Below are positions 25,935 through 34,129 of a stretch of DNA of 64,000 bases, piece by piece. The notes below the pieces were generated by a model. That model ran no database searches and was not told where the DNA came from. It was given only the letters and a program-made list of their open reading frames with translations. This stretch comes from Tolypothrix sp. PCC 7712 (lineage in GTDB: Bacteria > Cyanobacteriota > Cyanobacteriia > Cyanobacteriales > Nostocaceae). The stretch is taken from positions 124,001 through 188,000 of the forward strand of contig NZ_CP063785.1 of the NCBI RefSeq assembly GCF_025860405.1. The letters are read 5' to 3'. Position 1 is the stretch's first letter; the number at the start of each line of letters is the position of its first letter. A program made the translations under genes and the position numbers.

Positions 25935-25976
25935 TTCATAGTTTAGAAGCGAAAAGTGGAAAACTAGTGGAGAAAG
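25935..25976 (-). promoter_or_regulatory. Second-class 11-bp repeat promoter, site 1 (PRC-barrel gene)
   Basis: AGTGGAAAACT (25955-25965) is followed immediately by AGTGGAGAAAG (25966-25976). Leftward, CCAC, 15 bp and TATGAA (25940-25935) follow. The same layout occurs at 29920, 30860 and 31523. It points towards the PRC-barrel gene with a ~257-nt leader. It also lies ~155 bp upstream of the rightward SLH gene. Confidence 0.6.
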
Positions 25977-26131
25977 CAATTTTATTTTTGATTCCTGATG
26001 TTAAACATATAAGTTCACAGTCTTTATAATCATTTTTTTTAAATTTGAATATACCAAGAGGTAGAAAAAAATCGAGATAATTGAGGTTAAGCTTAGAGAT
26101 AAAAAGATTCTTAGTAATTAGGAGAATTATT

Positions 26132-27028
26132 GTGTCTGACTGTATTAATAAATCATCGATAACTACAACTTCACTCTTTTTAGGGCTGATAGCTTTAACC
26201 TGTATCGTAGAGCCTTTGATTTTTGCCAATCCGCAAGCAGCCGTGGCTCAAAACTCAGGAGCTAACTTTCCCGACACCAAAAATCACTGGGCACAACCGT
26301 TCATTGAAAGGCTAGCAGAACGCAACATTATTACCGGATATCCAGATGGGACTTATAGACCCAATGAGTCCGTGGATCGCGATGAATTTGCGGCAATTAT
26401 TCGTCAAGCGTTCAACCAAAATCAAGAGCGAAAAATAGCCAGTGGTAGTGTTTATAAAGATGTTCCTACTGGCAATTGGGCAGCGCCAGCGATTGAAGAA
26501 GCTTATGAAATGGGATTTATGCATGGTTTTCCGGGAGGATATTTTCGCCCTAGACAGCCAGTTTCCAGGGTGGAAGCATTAGTTGCTTTGGCGCAAAACT
26601 TGAATTTGACAACGCCAGTTGCAACTCAACCTAATAACCCTCAACCTGCTAGAAAACAGTTGTTATTTCCTATAGGAATGACTAATTTAATGCAGCCACT
26701 GATGACTGCTCAAGCTGTATATAAAACTGCTGCTGCTTCTTCCCCAGCAGTTCCGGCTTCTACTTTAGTTAGTAACTATTATACAGATGCTCAAAATATT
26801 CCTCAGTATGCGGTTGATGAAGTCGCCGAAGCAACGAAAGCAGGTATAGTTGTCAATCATCCCAATACTAAAGTTCTCAATCCTACTCAACCAGCTACTC
26901 GTGGCGCGATCGCAGCTTTTATCTATCAAGCATTGGTAAATCAAGGAAGACTTCAACCATTACCTAGCAATATACAGGCTGCTAACTATATTGTTCGTCC
27001 GACTGAAATTAGTAGTAATACTCGCTGA
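26132..27028 (+). CDS. S-layer-homology (SLH) domain envelope protein
   Basis: This protein of about 298 residues has a signal peptide (hydrophobic LFLGLIALTCIVEPLIF, then AVAQ). SLH motifs follow: FPDTKNHWAQPFIERL with NIITGYPDGTYRPNESVDRDEFAAII, a second with VYKDVPTGNWAAPAIEEA and GFPGGYFRPRQPVSRVEAL, and a degenerate third near the C-terminus (NIPQYAVDEVAEA, LNPTQPATRGAIAA). SLH domains bind secondary cell-wall polysaccharide. In cyanobacteria they also anchor outer-membrane porins, but no OprB barrel is present here. The start is the GTG at 26132-26134 preceded by AGGAG. An ATG 17 codons upstream lacks a ribosome site and would put charged residues before the signal. Confidence 0.9.
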   Translation: MSDCINKSSITTTSLFLGLIALTCIVEPLIFANPQAAVAQNSGANFPDTKNHWAQPFIERLAERNIITGYPDGTYRPNESVDRDEFAAIIRQAFNQNQERKIASGSVYKDVPTGNWAAPAIEEAYEMGFMHGFPGGYFRPRQPVSRVEALVALAQNLNLTTPVATQPNNPQPARKQLLFPIGMTNLMQPLMTAQAVYKTAAASSPAVPASTLVSNYYTDAQNIPQYAVDEVAEATKAGIVVNHPNTKVLNPTQPATRGAIAAFIYQALVNQGRLQPLPSNIQAANYIVRPTEISSNTR

Positions 27029-27134
27029 AAACCCCAACAGGAAAAACCTCGCTGGAAAATAAATATGCGATCGCATATGTTGCAATTTAGCTAACCCGAA
27101 GTCAAGAAAGATAATCCCAGCACTTAGTTGAGCG

Positions 27135-27527
27135 TTAAAAGGGGCCAGGTAGAGGCGCTGCATTAGTGCGATCGCGTAATGCTTGCCAGGTTAGCGCACC
27201 TACTCTACCGTCACCAACCAATCTCTGCGATCGCTGAAATGCTGTAACAGCCCTAGCGGTTCTCAGTCCATAAATACCGTCAATTGCTCCTTGATAAAAT
27301 CCTAAATTTTGGAGAACAGCTTGCACATCTGTTACAGCCTGTCCACGAGATCCAACCCTAAGAAAGGGAGCATTCAGGGGATTGTATCTAGAAAGCCTAC
27401 CTGTAATTGAGCTATTACTATTTACTTGTGCTTGAGCAGGTGCCAAATTAAAGGGTAGCATCCCAATAAATAATACATAAATCAAGCCAAATCGGAAAAT
27501 TTTTGAGCTGATAAATTGAGGATTCAT
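27135..27527 (-). CDS. Secreted peptidoglycan-binding domain protein (single domain)
   Basis: This protein of about 130 residues begins at the ATG 27525-27527, chosen because GGAGG precedes it. A signal peptide (GLIYVLFIGMLPFNLAPAQAQ) is followed by one PG_binding_1 domain (~50-120) with GSRGQAVTDVQAVLQNLGFYQGAIDGIYG (seen as GSRGQAVTDVQAVL and GAIDGIYGLRTARAV) and GDGRVGALTWQAL. The family binds peptidoglycan non-catalytically. A two-domain relative is encoded at 40495-41136, with the same leader style and AP-rich linker. Confidence 0.9.
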   Translation of the reverse strand: MNPQFISSKIFRFGLIYVLFIGMLPFNLAPAQAQVNSNSSITGRLSRYNPLNAPFLRVGSRGQAVTDVQAVLQNLGFYQGAIDGIYGLRTARAVTAFQRSQRLVGDGRVGALTWQALRDRTNAAPLPGPF

Positions 27528-27557
27528 ACACTTATATTCCTCCAAAAATAAATCCAA

Positions 27558-27916
27558 ATAACAAATTGTTTATTAAGCTCATCTCACTCTCCGGAGATGG
27601 GATTTCACGTTGACAGTCATCAGTCATCAGTCATCAGTTTCAGGATGTGTTTCATCCCATCCCTAAAAAGAATGATTTTTCCCTACACATTTTTATAAAT
27701 ATCCAATCTGTTTTATATTTTTGTTCTGTTAAAATTCCTCCTATTTTTCATGTTTTCTTCATAGGTTCTGAAGTAAGCTGATACGCACCTAAATCAAATA
27801 TTCTGGCGTTAGGACTGTCAAGGGTCAAGAGTCCAGAGTCAAAGGCTAGTTTGGACTTTAGACTCTTGACTTTTGACAACCTGAGTGCAAAATATACAAT
27901 TTAAATGCTTAACAGC
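27558..27916. other. Intergenic region with heptamer-like and inverted repeats
   Basis: No gene is seen. It contains GTCATCA heptamers (27615-27637), a relative of the STRR arrays, and an imperfect inverted pair GTCAAGAGTCCAGAGTCAAA/TTTGGACTTTAGACTCTTGAC around 27825-27880. The latter could act as a hairpin downstream of the degraded PRC gene. Confidence 0.5.
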
Positions 27917-28190
27917 TTAGAGATCGGTTAGTTCATAAAAGTAAGGTTCCATTGTGTAATTGTAGGGAGCAGGAGCGCCAATCATACCGAACATACCCGG
28001 CATTGCTAAAGGTACTAAAGGGCGATAAACTCCTCTAACTCGCTCTTCGTAATCATGATCAATTGCTAAACCTTCGGTAAATTCCGGGAGATTTGCTACT
28101 TGTTCTTTGGTTAATCCAGGCACAAATAAATGTTTATTTTCATAGTTCAAACGAGCTAAATTTTTTCAAAATATCCATAAAAACACCATG
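27917..28190 (-). pseudogene. PRC-barrel protein remnant
   Basis: The open part (27917-28150) encodes LNYENKHLFVPGLTKEQVANLPEF and DHDYEERVRGVYRP, homologous to the middle of the PRC-barrel protein at 24820. Upstream, WIF then a stop then KNLARL replaces the expected WIFGKKVLLPIGLARL, so the reading frame and several residues are lost, and the N-terminal barrel is missing. The C-terminus (MEPYFYELTDL) replaces the DUF2382 part. It is a degraded paralogue. Confidence 0.75.
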
Positions 28191-28205
28191 ACCAACTGAG
28201 AATTC

Positions 28206-29030
28206 CTAAGAAGGGTATACAGTTTCTGCAACTAAAACAGGTTGATTAGCATACTCAGCATCTAACTTTCTTTTCGTATCAAGACTCCAAGTAAAGTTGT
28301 AGTCTCGCTCAATTTCAGCAGCAACAAACCGACGAACTTCACCCATTGCTGATACTGTCTGACCTTGATTTATTGCTACTTGTGGTGGTGCTGTTAATAA
28401 CACTAGTAAATCTTGCCCACCAAACAATTGATTTTCATCTAATGTTAATAAAATCGCACTGCGGATATTTGCCACTTTTCCCGTTACTGCAACCTTACGA
28501 CCATAGTATTTTTCAGGACTTTGAATTATTTGAGCGGGTTCGGGTGAGAGCGCAAGATATTGAGCAATAATTGCAGGTTTATTAACGTACTCTTTGTAAT
28601 ATTCATCCTTTAGGTTTAGATTGAACTCTTGCTCAATGTTGTCAATTGCTAAATTGCGAACCTGACAAGTAACTTGAACTTCTATGTTTTGGTCAACTGG
28701 TAGATCAAAAGGCACACCTGAAGCATTGACAACTAAAATAGGTTCGCCATTGAAGAATCTTGCATCTTTGACAGTGAAGGAACTCAAACCGATTTTCTGA
28801 ATTGCTTTGCTTCTAATAGTTACAGACTTTCCAAGAAATGTATCTGTAACTTGAGCAACTTCAGATGTATTAGTGAAAGTTGTTTTGGAATTAAAAAAGC
28901 TACCTCCTCTCACTAGCAAAGCCAACAACAGCAAGAAAATTAACACTGATGCATTACCAAGCCATTCTAATAAACTTCGCCTTTGGGAGTTGTCCTTGCT
29001 TTTATTTTGGTTGGTCTTCAGGCTCTTCAT
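28206..29030 (-). CDS. Membrane-anchored protein with OB-like domain repeats, function unknown
   Basis: This 274-residue protein has a basic N-terminus and one membrane helix (VLIFLLLLALLVRGG, ~28-43). Two soluble modules follow: ~60-130 (FLGKSVTIRSKAIQKIG...) and ~165-265 (YYGRKVAVTGKVANIRS, LDENQLFGGQDLLVL, GEVRRFVAAEIERDY). The second module is homologous to the frameshifted gene at 29139-29746. The pattern 'YYGK.VAVTG.V..IR' suggests an OB-fold-like beta-barrel, found in many cyanobacterial hypothetical proteins. I do not know its function. It is 109 bp after the frameshifted homologue on the same strand. Confidence 0.75.
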   Translation of the reverse strand: MKSLKTNQNKSKDNSQRRSLLEWLGNASVLIFLLLLALLVRGGSFFNSKTTFTNTSEVAQVTDTFLGKSVTIRSKAIQKIGLSSFTVKDARFFNGEPILVVNASGVPFDLPVDQNIEVQVTCQVRNLAIDNIEQEFNLNLKDEYYKEYVNKPAIIAQYLALSPEPAQIIQSPEKYYGRKVAVTGKVANIRSAILLTLDENQLFGGQDLLVLLTAPPQVAINQGQTVSAMGEVRRFVAAEIERDYNFTWSLDTKRKLDAEYANQPVLVAETVYPS

Positions 29031-29138
29031 ATTAAAAAAGCTGTCTCTATTTACGGTTATTCAAGTTTCGATTGTTGTGAAAAGCCTAATTTTTGTCAAC
29101 ACTCAACACACCTCTTTTTCTTCTTTCTTTTTTATTCT

Positions 29139-29746
29139 CTATTGCGGAATTGCTGAAGGATAAACTTCATTTGCAACTAACACAGGTTTATTACTGTATT
29201 CGGCTTCCAGTTGCTTCTGCAAAGTCAAATCCCAGTTCAAATCATAATCCCGTTCCAGTTCAGCGACCACAAATGGACGTAATACACCCGTGACTGCAAC
29301 TTTTTCACCTTCGTTTACAGTTCCTTGGGGAGTACTAGCGCGGATCACTAACAAGTCTTGTCCACCAAATAACTTGTCTTCATCTAAGGTAAACGAATTG
29401 GCATTTCTAATATCTTCTACTTCACCTGTTACTGCTAGATTCTTGCCGTAGTATAGATTGGTCTGACACCTGGACGAATAGGAACAACTATAATAGTTGG
29501 TTGACCTAATGTTTGTCTTTGCTGTTGCATTCTTAAAGTTGCAGCATTCGGCGGACATCCGGCGGGAACCATAACGCGATCGCGGTGTGGTACTTCATAA
29601 AATATACTCGGACAAGGGTTAATTTTAGAGTTTTGTTGTTGTGCTAATGCTGATGGAGTTATGCTAGAAAAACTAATTAATAAACTCCCAAAAGCTGTAC
29701 CTGCTAATCCAATTTTCCGCCAATTAAAATGATTTAATTTGTACAT
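29139..29746 (-). pseudogene. Secreted OB-like protein gene split by a frameshift
   Basis: The first part (29435-29746) has an excellent AGGAGGT ribosome site, a signal peptide (GTAFGSLLISFSSITPSALAQ) and a Pro/Gln linker, ending ...PIRPGVRPIYTTARI. The second part, in another frame (to 29139), reads YYGKNLAVTGEVEDIRN, LDEDKLFGGQDLLVI and ends NKPVLVANEVYPS, homologous to the protein at 28206-29030. The switch is near 29455. One lost or gained base, or a sequencing error, would restore a ~195-residue exported protein. A second-class 11-bp repeat promoter (29920) still points at it. Confidence 0.75.
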
Positions 29747-29919
29747 AAATACCTCCTGAACATTTGATTAATTATTTGATTTTGGTCAATTATCATATTT
29801 GTGGCTAGAATCAACTGTTAACTATGATTTGTCCAAGAATCTCAATATTCAATTCAACATCTAAATTCAGATAAGATTGAGCTGCTCAACCAAAAGAGGA
29901 GACATGAAAACAGACTGTA

Positions 29920-29972
29920 TTTTGAGACTAAATCTCAATAGTGGAAAAATCGAGGAGAATTCGAGTTGATTT
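29920..29972 (-). promoter_or_regulatory. Second-class 11-bp repeat promoter, site 2
   Basis: AGTGGAAAAAT (29940), CGAGGAGAATT (29951) and CGAGTTGATTT (29962) are spaced by 11 bp. Leftward, CCAC, 15 bp and TCAAAA (29925-29920) follow. It is the weakest of the four sites and faces the frameshifted OB-like gene (start 29746). Confidence 0.5.
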
Positions 29973-30018
29973 AGAGAATATGACTTGAGTATGAGGTTTA
30001 GTATGTCAATAGTAGTAG

Positions 30019-30146
30019 CTATAGCAATCCTATTTCAGTTGTGAAAAATATCGGTTTTGACTGTTGACTGTTGACTGTTGACTGTTGATTGTTGATTGTT
30101 AACAACCCTACTTGTAATATTTCACAAATCATTTAGGATTGCTATA
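30019..30146. repeat. STRR-bearing palindromic element, copy 2
   Basis: CTATAGCAATCCT (30019) and AGGATTGCTATA (to 30146) are the inverted ends. The core is a run of GACTGTT/GATTGTT heptamers, and the inner flanks TTGTGAAAAATATCGGTTTT and ATTTCACAAATCAT match copy 1 in reverse. It ends seven bases before the DUF3611 stop codon and could serve as its terminator. Confidence 0.8.
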
Positions 30147-30152
30147 AATTCT

Positions 30153-30722
30153 TTAATCTTCTACCCAATAGAGGAGTCCTAGAGAAGTAACTCCACCAAA
30201 AAAGTGAGCGCCAATCAAATTCACGTTAGCTAACATGACAAAAACATCTAGTGAACGAATCACGTTTTCTGGTTGGTAAATTGCCACACCTTGAGGTTGT
30301 GCTAAGGCTTTACCTAAAATGATTGCAACTGTTTCTTCCGAAGCAATAAAAGCTATTAATATTCCTACCAAACTCACGATAAATCCAATGCGTAAATTTT
30401 GAATTACATCTTCTTTCTTGGGATGGTTTTGAGGATTTGGTGTTTGTAAAAGTTGTGCTAATTTTCTGTAACGGAAAGCCCAATATACCCGAAAGCACAG
30501 TAATAAAATACCAACAATAGCTAAAAATATGCCAAATCCTATACCTGCATTGTTTGTTTGGGTAGTAATGTTACGGCTAAAGTAAGCCAATAACACAGCA
30601 ATACCAGAAATTAAGCCAAGAACTAACTGTACCCAAAAACTAATTTTGCTTACTAAACGAAAGGTAGTAGCAAATTCTTGTTTGCTTGGTGTATTTGAAA
30701 AAGATTCTAAATTATTTAACAT
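30153..30722 (-). CDS. DUF3611 family membrane protein
   Basis: This is a protein of ~189 residues with four hydrophobic helices (~28-48, 63-85, 115-135, 155-185). The sequence FRLVSKISFWVQLVLG and GAHFFGGVTSLGLLYW matches the DUF3611 family shared by cyanobacteria and plant chloroplasts (plant members are envelope proteins of unknown role). The ATG 30720-30722 with AGGTG upstream is preferred over the GTG two codons earlier. A second-class 11-bp repeat promoter (30860-30901) is ~130 nt upstream. Confidence 0.88.
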   Translation of the reverse strand: MLNNLESFSNTPSKQEFATTFRLVSKISFWVQLVLGLISGIAVLLAYFSRNITTQTNNAGIGFGIFLAIVGILLLCFRVYWAFRYRKLAQLLQTPNPQNHPKKEDVIQNLRIGFIVSLVGILIAFIASEETVAIILGKALAQPQGVAIYQPENVIRSLDVFVMLANVNLIGAHFFGGVTSLGLLYWVED

Positions 30723-30859
30723 TTGCACCTCATAATGTGTGTTTCATAAATAGCTCAGAGTAGGAATTTTCAAAATCTTGCTGAATTTAATTGCTGATTT
30801 TTGTGATTTTTATAGTCAAAAATATTTTATTAATTCAGCTTCAAGCCAAAAATGAACTA

Positions 30860-30901
30860 TTTATAAATTAAATATTAAAAGTGGAAAACTAGTGGAGAAT
30901 A
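30860..30901 (-). promoter_or_regulatory. Second-class 11-bp repeat promoter, site 3 (DUF3611 gene)
   Basis: AGTGGAAAACT (30880-30890) and AGTGGAGAATA (30891-30901) are adjacent. Leftward, CCAC, 15 bp and TATAAA (30865-30860) follow. The 18-base string AGTGGAAAACTAGTGGAG is identical to site 1 (25955). Confidence 0.65.
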
Positions 30902-31057
30902 TATATATTCATCTGAAATTACTACTTGAGAAAGACTTTACCTAACTAAAGATAGATTATTTTTTAGCAAATCTGCCATAAATTTCACGCCAGATTATTC
31001 ATAATTTCAGGCTAAGAATGGCTAAATATTGAATAATGTCTCTGATTAATGATGTAT

Positions 31058-31429
31058 CTATTGCAAAGCTGCTGCTACTTGAACAGCTAATTTCTGAGGA
31101 TTGAATGGCTTACTGATGATGCCTTTAATGCCCATTTGAATAAATAAATGCTGCTCAGATGTACGTCCTTTAGCTGTTAATAAAATTACCGGGATATGTT
31201 TAGTTAGTTGATTAGCTTGTAGCTTTTGAAAAGTTGTCAAACCATCCATCTCAGGCATCATTAAATCCAACAGGATGGCATCGGGTTGAGATGACTGAGC
31301 TAAGAGTAATCCTTGACTACCTGAAGTAGCTGTCAAAACATTCCAGCCCCCCATGATTTCTAGACAAGTCTGAATCAATTGACGGATGTCATCTTCATCA
31401 TCAATGACTAAAATTTGTTGAGTTTTCAT
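31058..31429 (-). CDS. Single-domain response regulator (CheY-like receiver)
   Basis: This 123-residue protein is a receiver only. It has the acidic pocket DDEDD (~10-14), phospho-acceptor D55 in ILLDLMMPEMDG, T in LLTAKG (~84) and K in ISKPFN (~106). No output domain is present. It is divergent from the DUF4118-PAS kinase at 31602, with 172 bp between them, so a phosphorelay pair is likely. A second-class repeat promoter lies in that gap, pointing at this gene. Confidence 0.93.
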   Translation of the reverse strand: MKTQQILVIDDEDDIRQLIQTCLEIMGGWNVLTATSGSQGLLLAQSSQPDAILLDLMMPEMDGLTTFQKLQANQLTKHIPVILLTAKGRTSEQHLFIQMGIKGIISKPFNPQKLAVQVAAALQ

Positions 31430-31522
31430 CGTTAAGATTTTCGTTGCTGTTAGAATTTATTATTTCTGACTACTTTGATTCTGAAGAGCGACTATTAAGA
31501 ATTACCATACTCTTAAGATTGA

Positions 31523-31564
31523 TTTCTAAGGTAAAACTTGAAAGTGGAAAACTCGTGTAGAAGC
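31523..31564 (-). promoter_or_regulatory. Second-class 11-bp repeat promoter, site 4 (receiver/kinase divergent region)
   Basis: AGTGGAAAACT (31543-31553) and CGTGTAGAAGC (31554-31564) are 11 bp apart. Leftward, CCAC, 15 bp and TAGAAA (31528-31523) follow, giving a ~87-nt leader for the receiver gene. The array is 38 bp before the kinase ATG on the other strand, so both genes may respond. Confidence 0.6.
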
Positions 31565-31601
31565 AAAATCTATCTAAGGGTACAACTTGAAATAATCAAA
31601 A

Positions 31602-33134
31602 ATGCAGAGATTGACGCGGCGATCGCAAATTCTAGGCTATAGCATTGCCTGCTTCAGCGTTCTACTGGCTTTACTGCTGACACTGCTTCTATGGCAGCTA
31701 CACAGGCTGAATTCTATTTATCCGTTATTTTTAGCTGCTGTGATGGTGAGTTCCTGGTATGGTGGCTTCCAGCCAGGATTGGTGGCTACTTTTTTGTCTG
31801 CAATCGTCTGCGCCTACTTCCTCTTACCGCCTTTCGATTCTCTGGCTGTTAGTGGGTTTACTGTAGTGGGGTTGGTTCAGTTTGCGTTAGTAGGATTGTT
31901 GATTAGCTCACTCAACTCTGCACTGCGCCAAGCGCGATCGCAAGCGCAGCAAAATTACGAGCATCTACGTCAAAGCCAGTATAAATTAAAACAAAGTGAA
32001 GAACGTTATCGCTTACTAGTAGAAGGAGTAACTAATTATGCAATTTTCATGCTAGATCCAAATGGTAACTTTACCACTTGGAATATTGGCGCAGAACGTA
32101 TATTAGGTTATCAAGAAGCAGAAATTATTGGTCAATCTTTTGAGCAAATTTTTTCACCCGCAGCAATTGAGCAAGGAGTACCACAACAAATATTAAGCAC
32201 AGCTATAACAGCAGGTTTTTATAGGGATAATCGCTGGCACGTTCGTAAAGATGGTACATTTTTCTATGCTCAGTGTATCATCACACCTTTACGAGATGAA
32301 AATGGCAATTTGCGCGGCTTCTCGAAAATTATGCAAGATATTACTGAGCGCAAACAAGCTGAAGAAGAACGAGAACAATTACTGTTAAGAGAACAAGCCG
32401 CACGCACCGAAGCAGAAGCCGCCAACCGTTCTAAGGATGATTTTTTAGCGATAGTTTCCCATGAATTACGTACCCCCATGACTGCAATTATTGGTTGGGT
32501 GGGGATGTTGCAAACAGGTGCATTAGATGAGGCTAGAGCTAATCTGGCACTGGAAACAATTGAGCGCAATGCTAACTTACAAATGCAACTGATTGAAGAC
32601 TTACTTGATATTTCGCGGATTGTCAGAGGAGAACTTTCACTTTATATTGATTTGGTTGATTTAGTAGAAGTAATTACAGATGCAATAGAAGTTGTTCAAA
32701 CATTAGCAGATGCTAAAAATATTCAAATTGAAACTATACTTGATACTTCTATCGCTAAAATTAGCGGTGATTCAGACCGCTTGCAACAAGTTGTATTAAA
32801 TTTACTCACCAATGCCATTAAATTTACACCTAAGGGCGGTAGAGTTGAAGTGAGATTATCATTAATTGCTGAGTTAAATTCTTCTGACTCAGCACTCATT
32901 GAAGTGAAAGATACAGGCCAAGGTATTAGTGCTGAGTTTCTACCTCACGTATTTGAACGCTTTCGCCAAGCAGATAGTACTCATACTCGCTCAAATAAAG
33001 GATTAGGTTTAGGACTGGCGATCGCACATCATGTAGTAGAGGTGCATGGTGGTACAATTACCGCTCAAAGTCCAGGAATAGGACAAGGAGCGACATTTAC
33101 AGTCAAGTTACCTATTCAATCTGAGCAATTTTGA
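31602..33134 (+). CDS. DUF4118-PAS sensor histidine kinase
   Basis: This 510-residue protein has a four-helix KdpD-like DUF4118 membrane domain (~10-105) with VSSWYGGFQPGL and FLLPPFDS, and a PAS domain (~130-250) with EERYRLLVEGVTNYAIFMLD and a PAC tail FSKIMQDITERK. A coiled coil precedes HisKA with IVSHELRTPM (H286), and the HATPase domain has NLLTNAIKFTP, DTGQGIS and GLGLGLAIAHHVVEVHGG. It has no receiver; the divergent single-domain receiver at 31058 is the probable partner. No heme or flavin-binding residues in the PAS can be claimed. Confidence 0.93.
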   Translation: MQRLTRRSQILGYSIACFSVLLALLLTLLLWQLHRLNSIYPLFLAAVMVSSWYGGFQPGLVATFLSAIVCAYFLLPPFDSLAVSGFTVVGLVQFALVGLLISSLNSALRQARSQAQQNYEHLRQSQYKLKQSEERYRLLVEGVTNYAIFMLDPNGNFTTWNIGAERILGYQEAEIIGQSFEQIFSPAAIEQGVPQQILSTAITAGFYRDNRWHVRKDGTFFYAQCIITPLRDENGNLRGFSKIMQDITERKQAEEEREQLLLREQAARTEAEAANRSKDDFLAIVSHELRTPMTAIIGWVGMLQTGALDEARANLALETIERNANLQMQLIEDLLDISRIVRGELSLYIDLVDLVEVITDAIEVVQTLADAKNIQIETILDTSIAKISGDSDRLQQVVLNLLTNAIKFTPKGGRVEVRLSLIAELNSSDSALIEVKDTGQGISAEFLPHVFERFRQADSTHTRSNKGLGLGLAIAHHVVEVHGGTITAQSPGIGQGATFTVKLPIQSEQF

Positions 33135-33240
33135 AAATATCGCTGATATCCACGACTTTTCCACTTTTGCCAGCTAACTTCAAAGGTGTAACTCAGGCAT
33201 TTAATGATGCGATCCATGTGGTTCATGAAATTGCCTGATA

Positions 33241-33350
33241 CTATAGCAATCCTAAACTATTGATGAAATATCGCATGAAGAGTAGTTGACAGTCAACAGT
33301 CAACAATCAACAGTCAACAATCAACAGTCAACAGTCAACAGTCAACAGAA
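33241..33350. repeat. STRR-bearing element, partial copy 3
   Basis: It starts CTATAGCAATCCTAAA and continues TGATGAAATATCGCATGAAG, matching one end of the elements at 22902 and 30019, then about nine GTCAACA heptamers. The other inverted end is missing. The array stops ~12 bp before the barrel-protein ATG, so the ribosome-binding region of that gene lies at the edge of the repeat. Confidence 0.75.
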
Positions 33351-33361
33351 AAAATTGAACA

Positions 33362-33988
33362 ATGAATAATATTTGGTCACAACGATTTTCTGCGTTGCTT
33401 ATTTGCTCCACAGTGACAATATTTGGTAGTGAATTATCTGCTCAAGTACAAACTCCACCAACTCCCGGTAAAACCTCAACAACAGCAGCCGATTTAATTC
33501 CTCAGCCAACACAACCTGCTGCTGAAACTGCTGCTGAGGTGGCGCAAGTAGATATTAATCCTGGTCGAACTACCCGTGGTGGCTCCAGCTATATTGGCGT
33601 GGCTGGGAACATTGGTTTAGGTGGTGACTCGGCGTTAAGTGAAGGTGGCTTTATGGTCATCAGTAAAATTGGCCTGACACGTAGCATATCTGTGCGTCCA
33701 TCTGTGGCTATTGAGGACGATCCTGTTGTTCTGGTTCCTCTAACTTATGACTTTAACTTCCGCACAGCAGATGCTTTTGAAGATACATTCTCTGTAGCAC
33801 CTTATGTTGGAGCTGGCGTAGCAATTGAAACTAGTGATGATCCAGACGTTGGCTTGCTTTTAACTGGTGGCGTAGATGTGCCTTTAAATACTAACTTTAC
33901 GGCAACAGCAGGAGTGAATGCCGCATTTTTAGATGATACGGATGTGGGTTTGATGCTAGGAGTTGGTTACAATTTTACTGGTTTCTAA
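33362..33988 (+). CDS. Predicted outer-membrane beta-barrel protein
   Basis: This 208-residue protein has a signal peptide (LLICSTVTIFGSELSAQ), a low-complexity Thr/Pro/Ala linker (~30-70) and then a series of amphipathic strands (SYIGVAGNIGLG, VAPYVGAGVAIE, GVNAAFLDDTDVGLMLGVGYNFTGF). It ends in Phe, as outer-membrane barrels usually do. An 8-stranded small barrel is plausible. It resembles cyanobacterial outer-membrane-beta-barrel hypothetical proteins. Function is unknown. The STRR array lies immediately upstream and no good Shine-Dalgarno is visible. Confidence 0.8.
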   Translation: MNNIWSQRFSALLICSTVTIFGSELSAQVQTPPTPGKTSTTAADLIPQPTQPAAETAAEVAQVDINPGRTTRGGSSYIGVAGNIGLGGDSALSEGGFMVISKIGLTRSISVRPSVAIEDDPVVLVPLTYDFNFRTADAFEDTFSVAPYVGAGVAIETSDDPDVGLLLTGGVDVPLNTNFTATAGVNAAFLDDTDVGLMLGVGYNFTGF

Positions 33989-34129
33989 CAGCGTAGAGCT
34001 AGGGAATTAGATCGAGGGCAACATTTACAGTCAGGCTACCATACCTTTGATACTTGCCTTTGATAGATGTTTAGCGTGTGAGAATAGGCATAATCTATCT
34101 CTGGAGATTGTTATTGACAAAATATTTGC

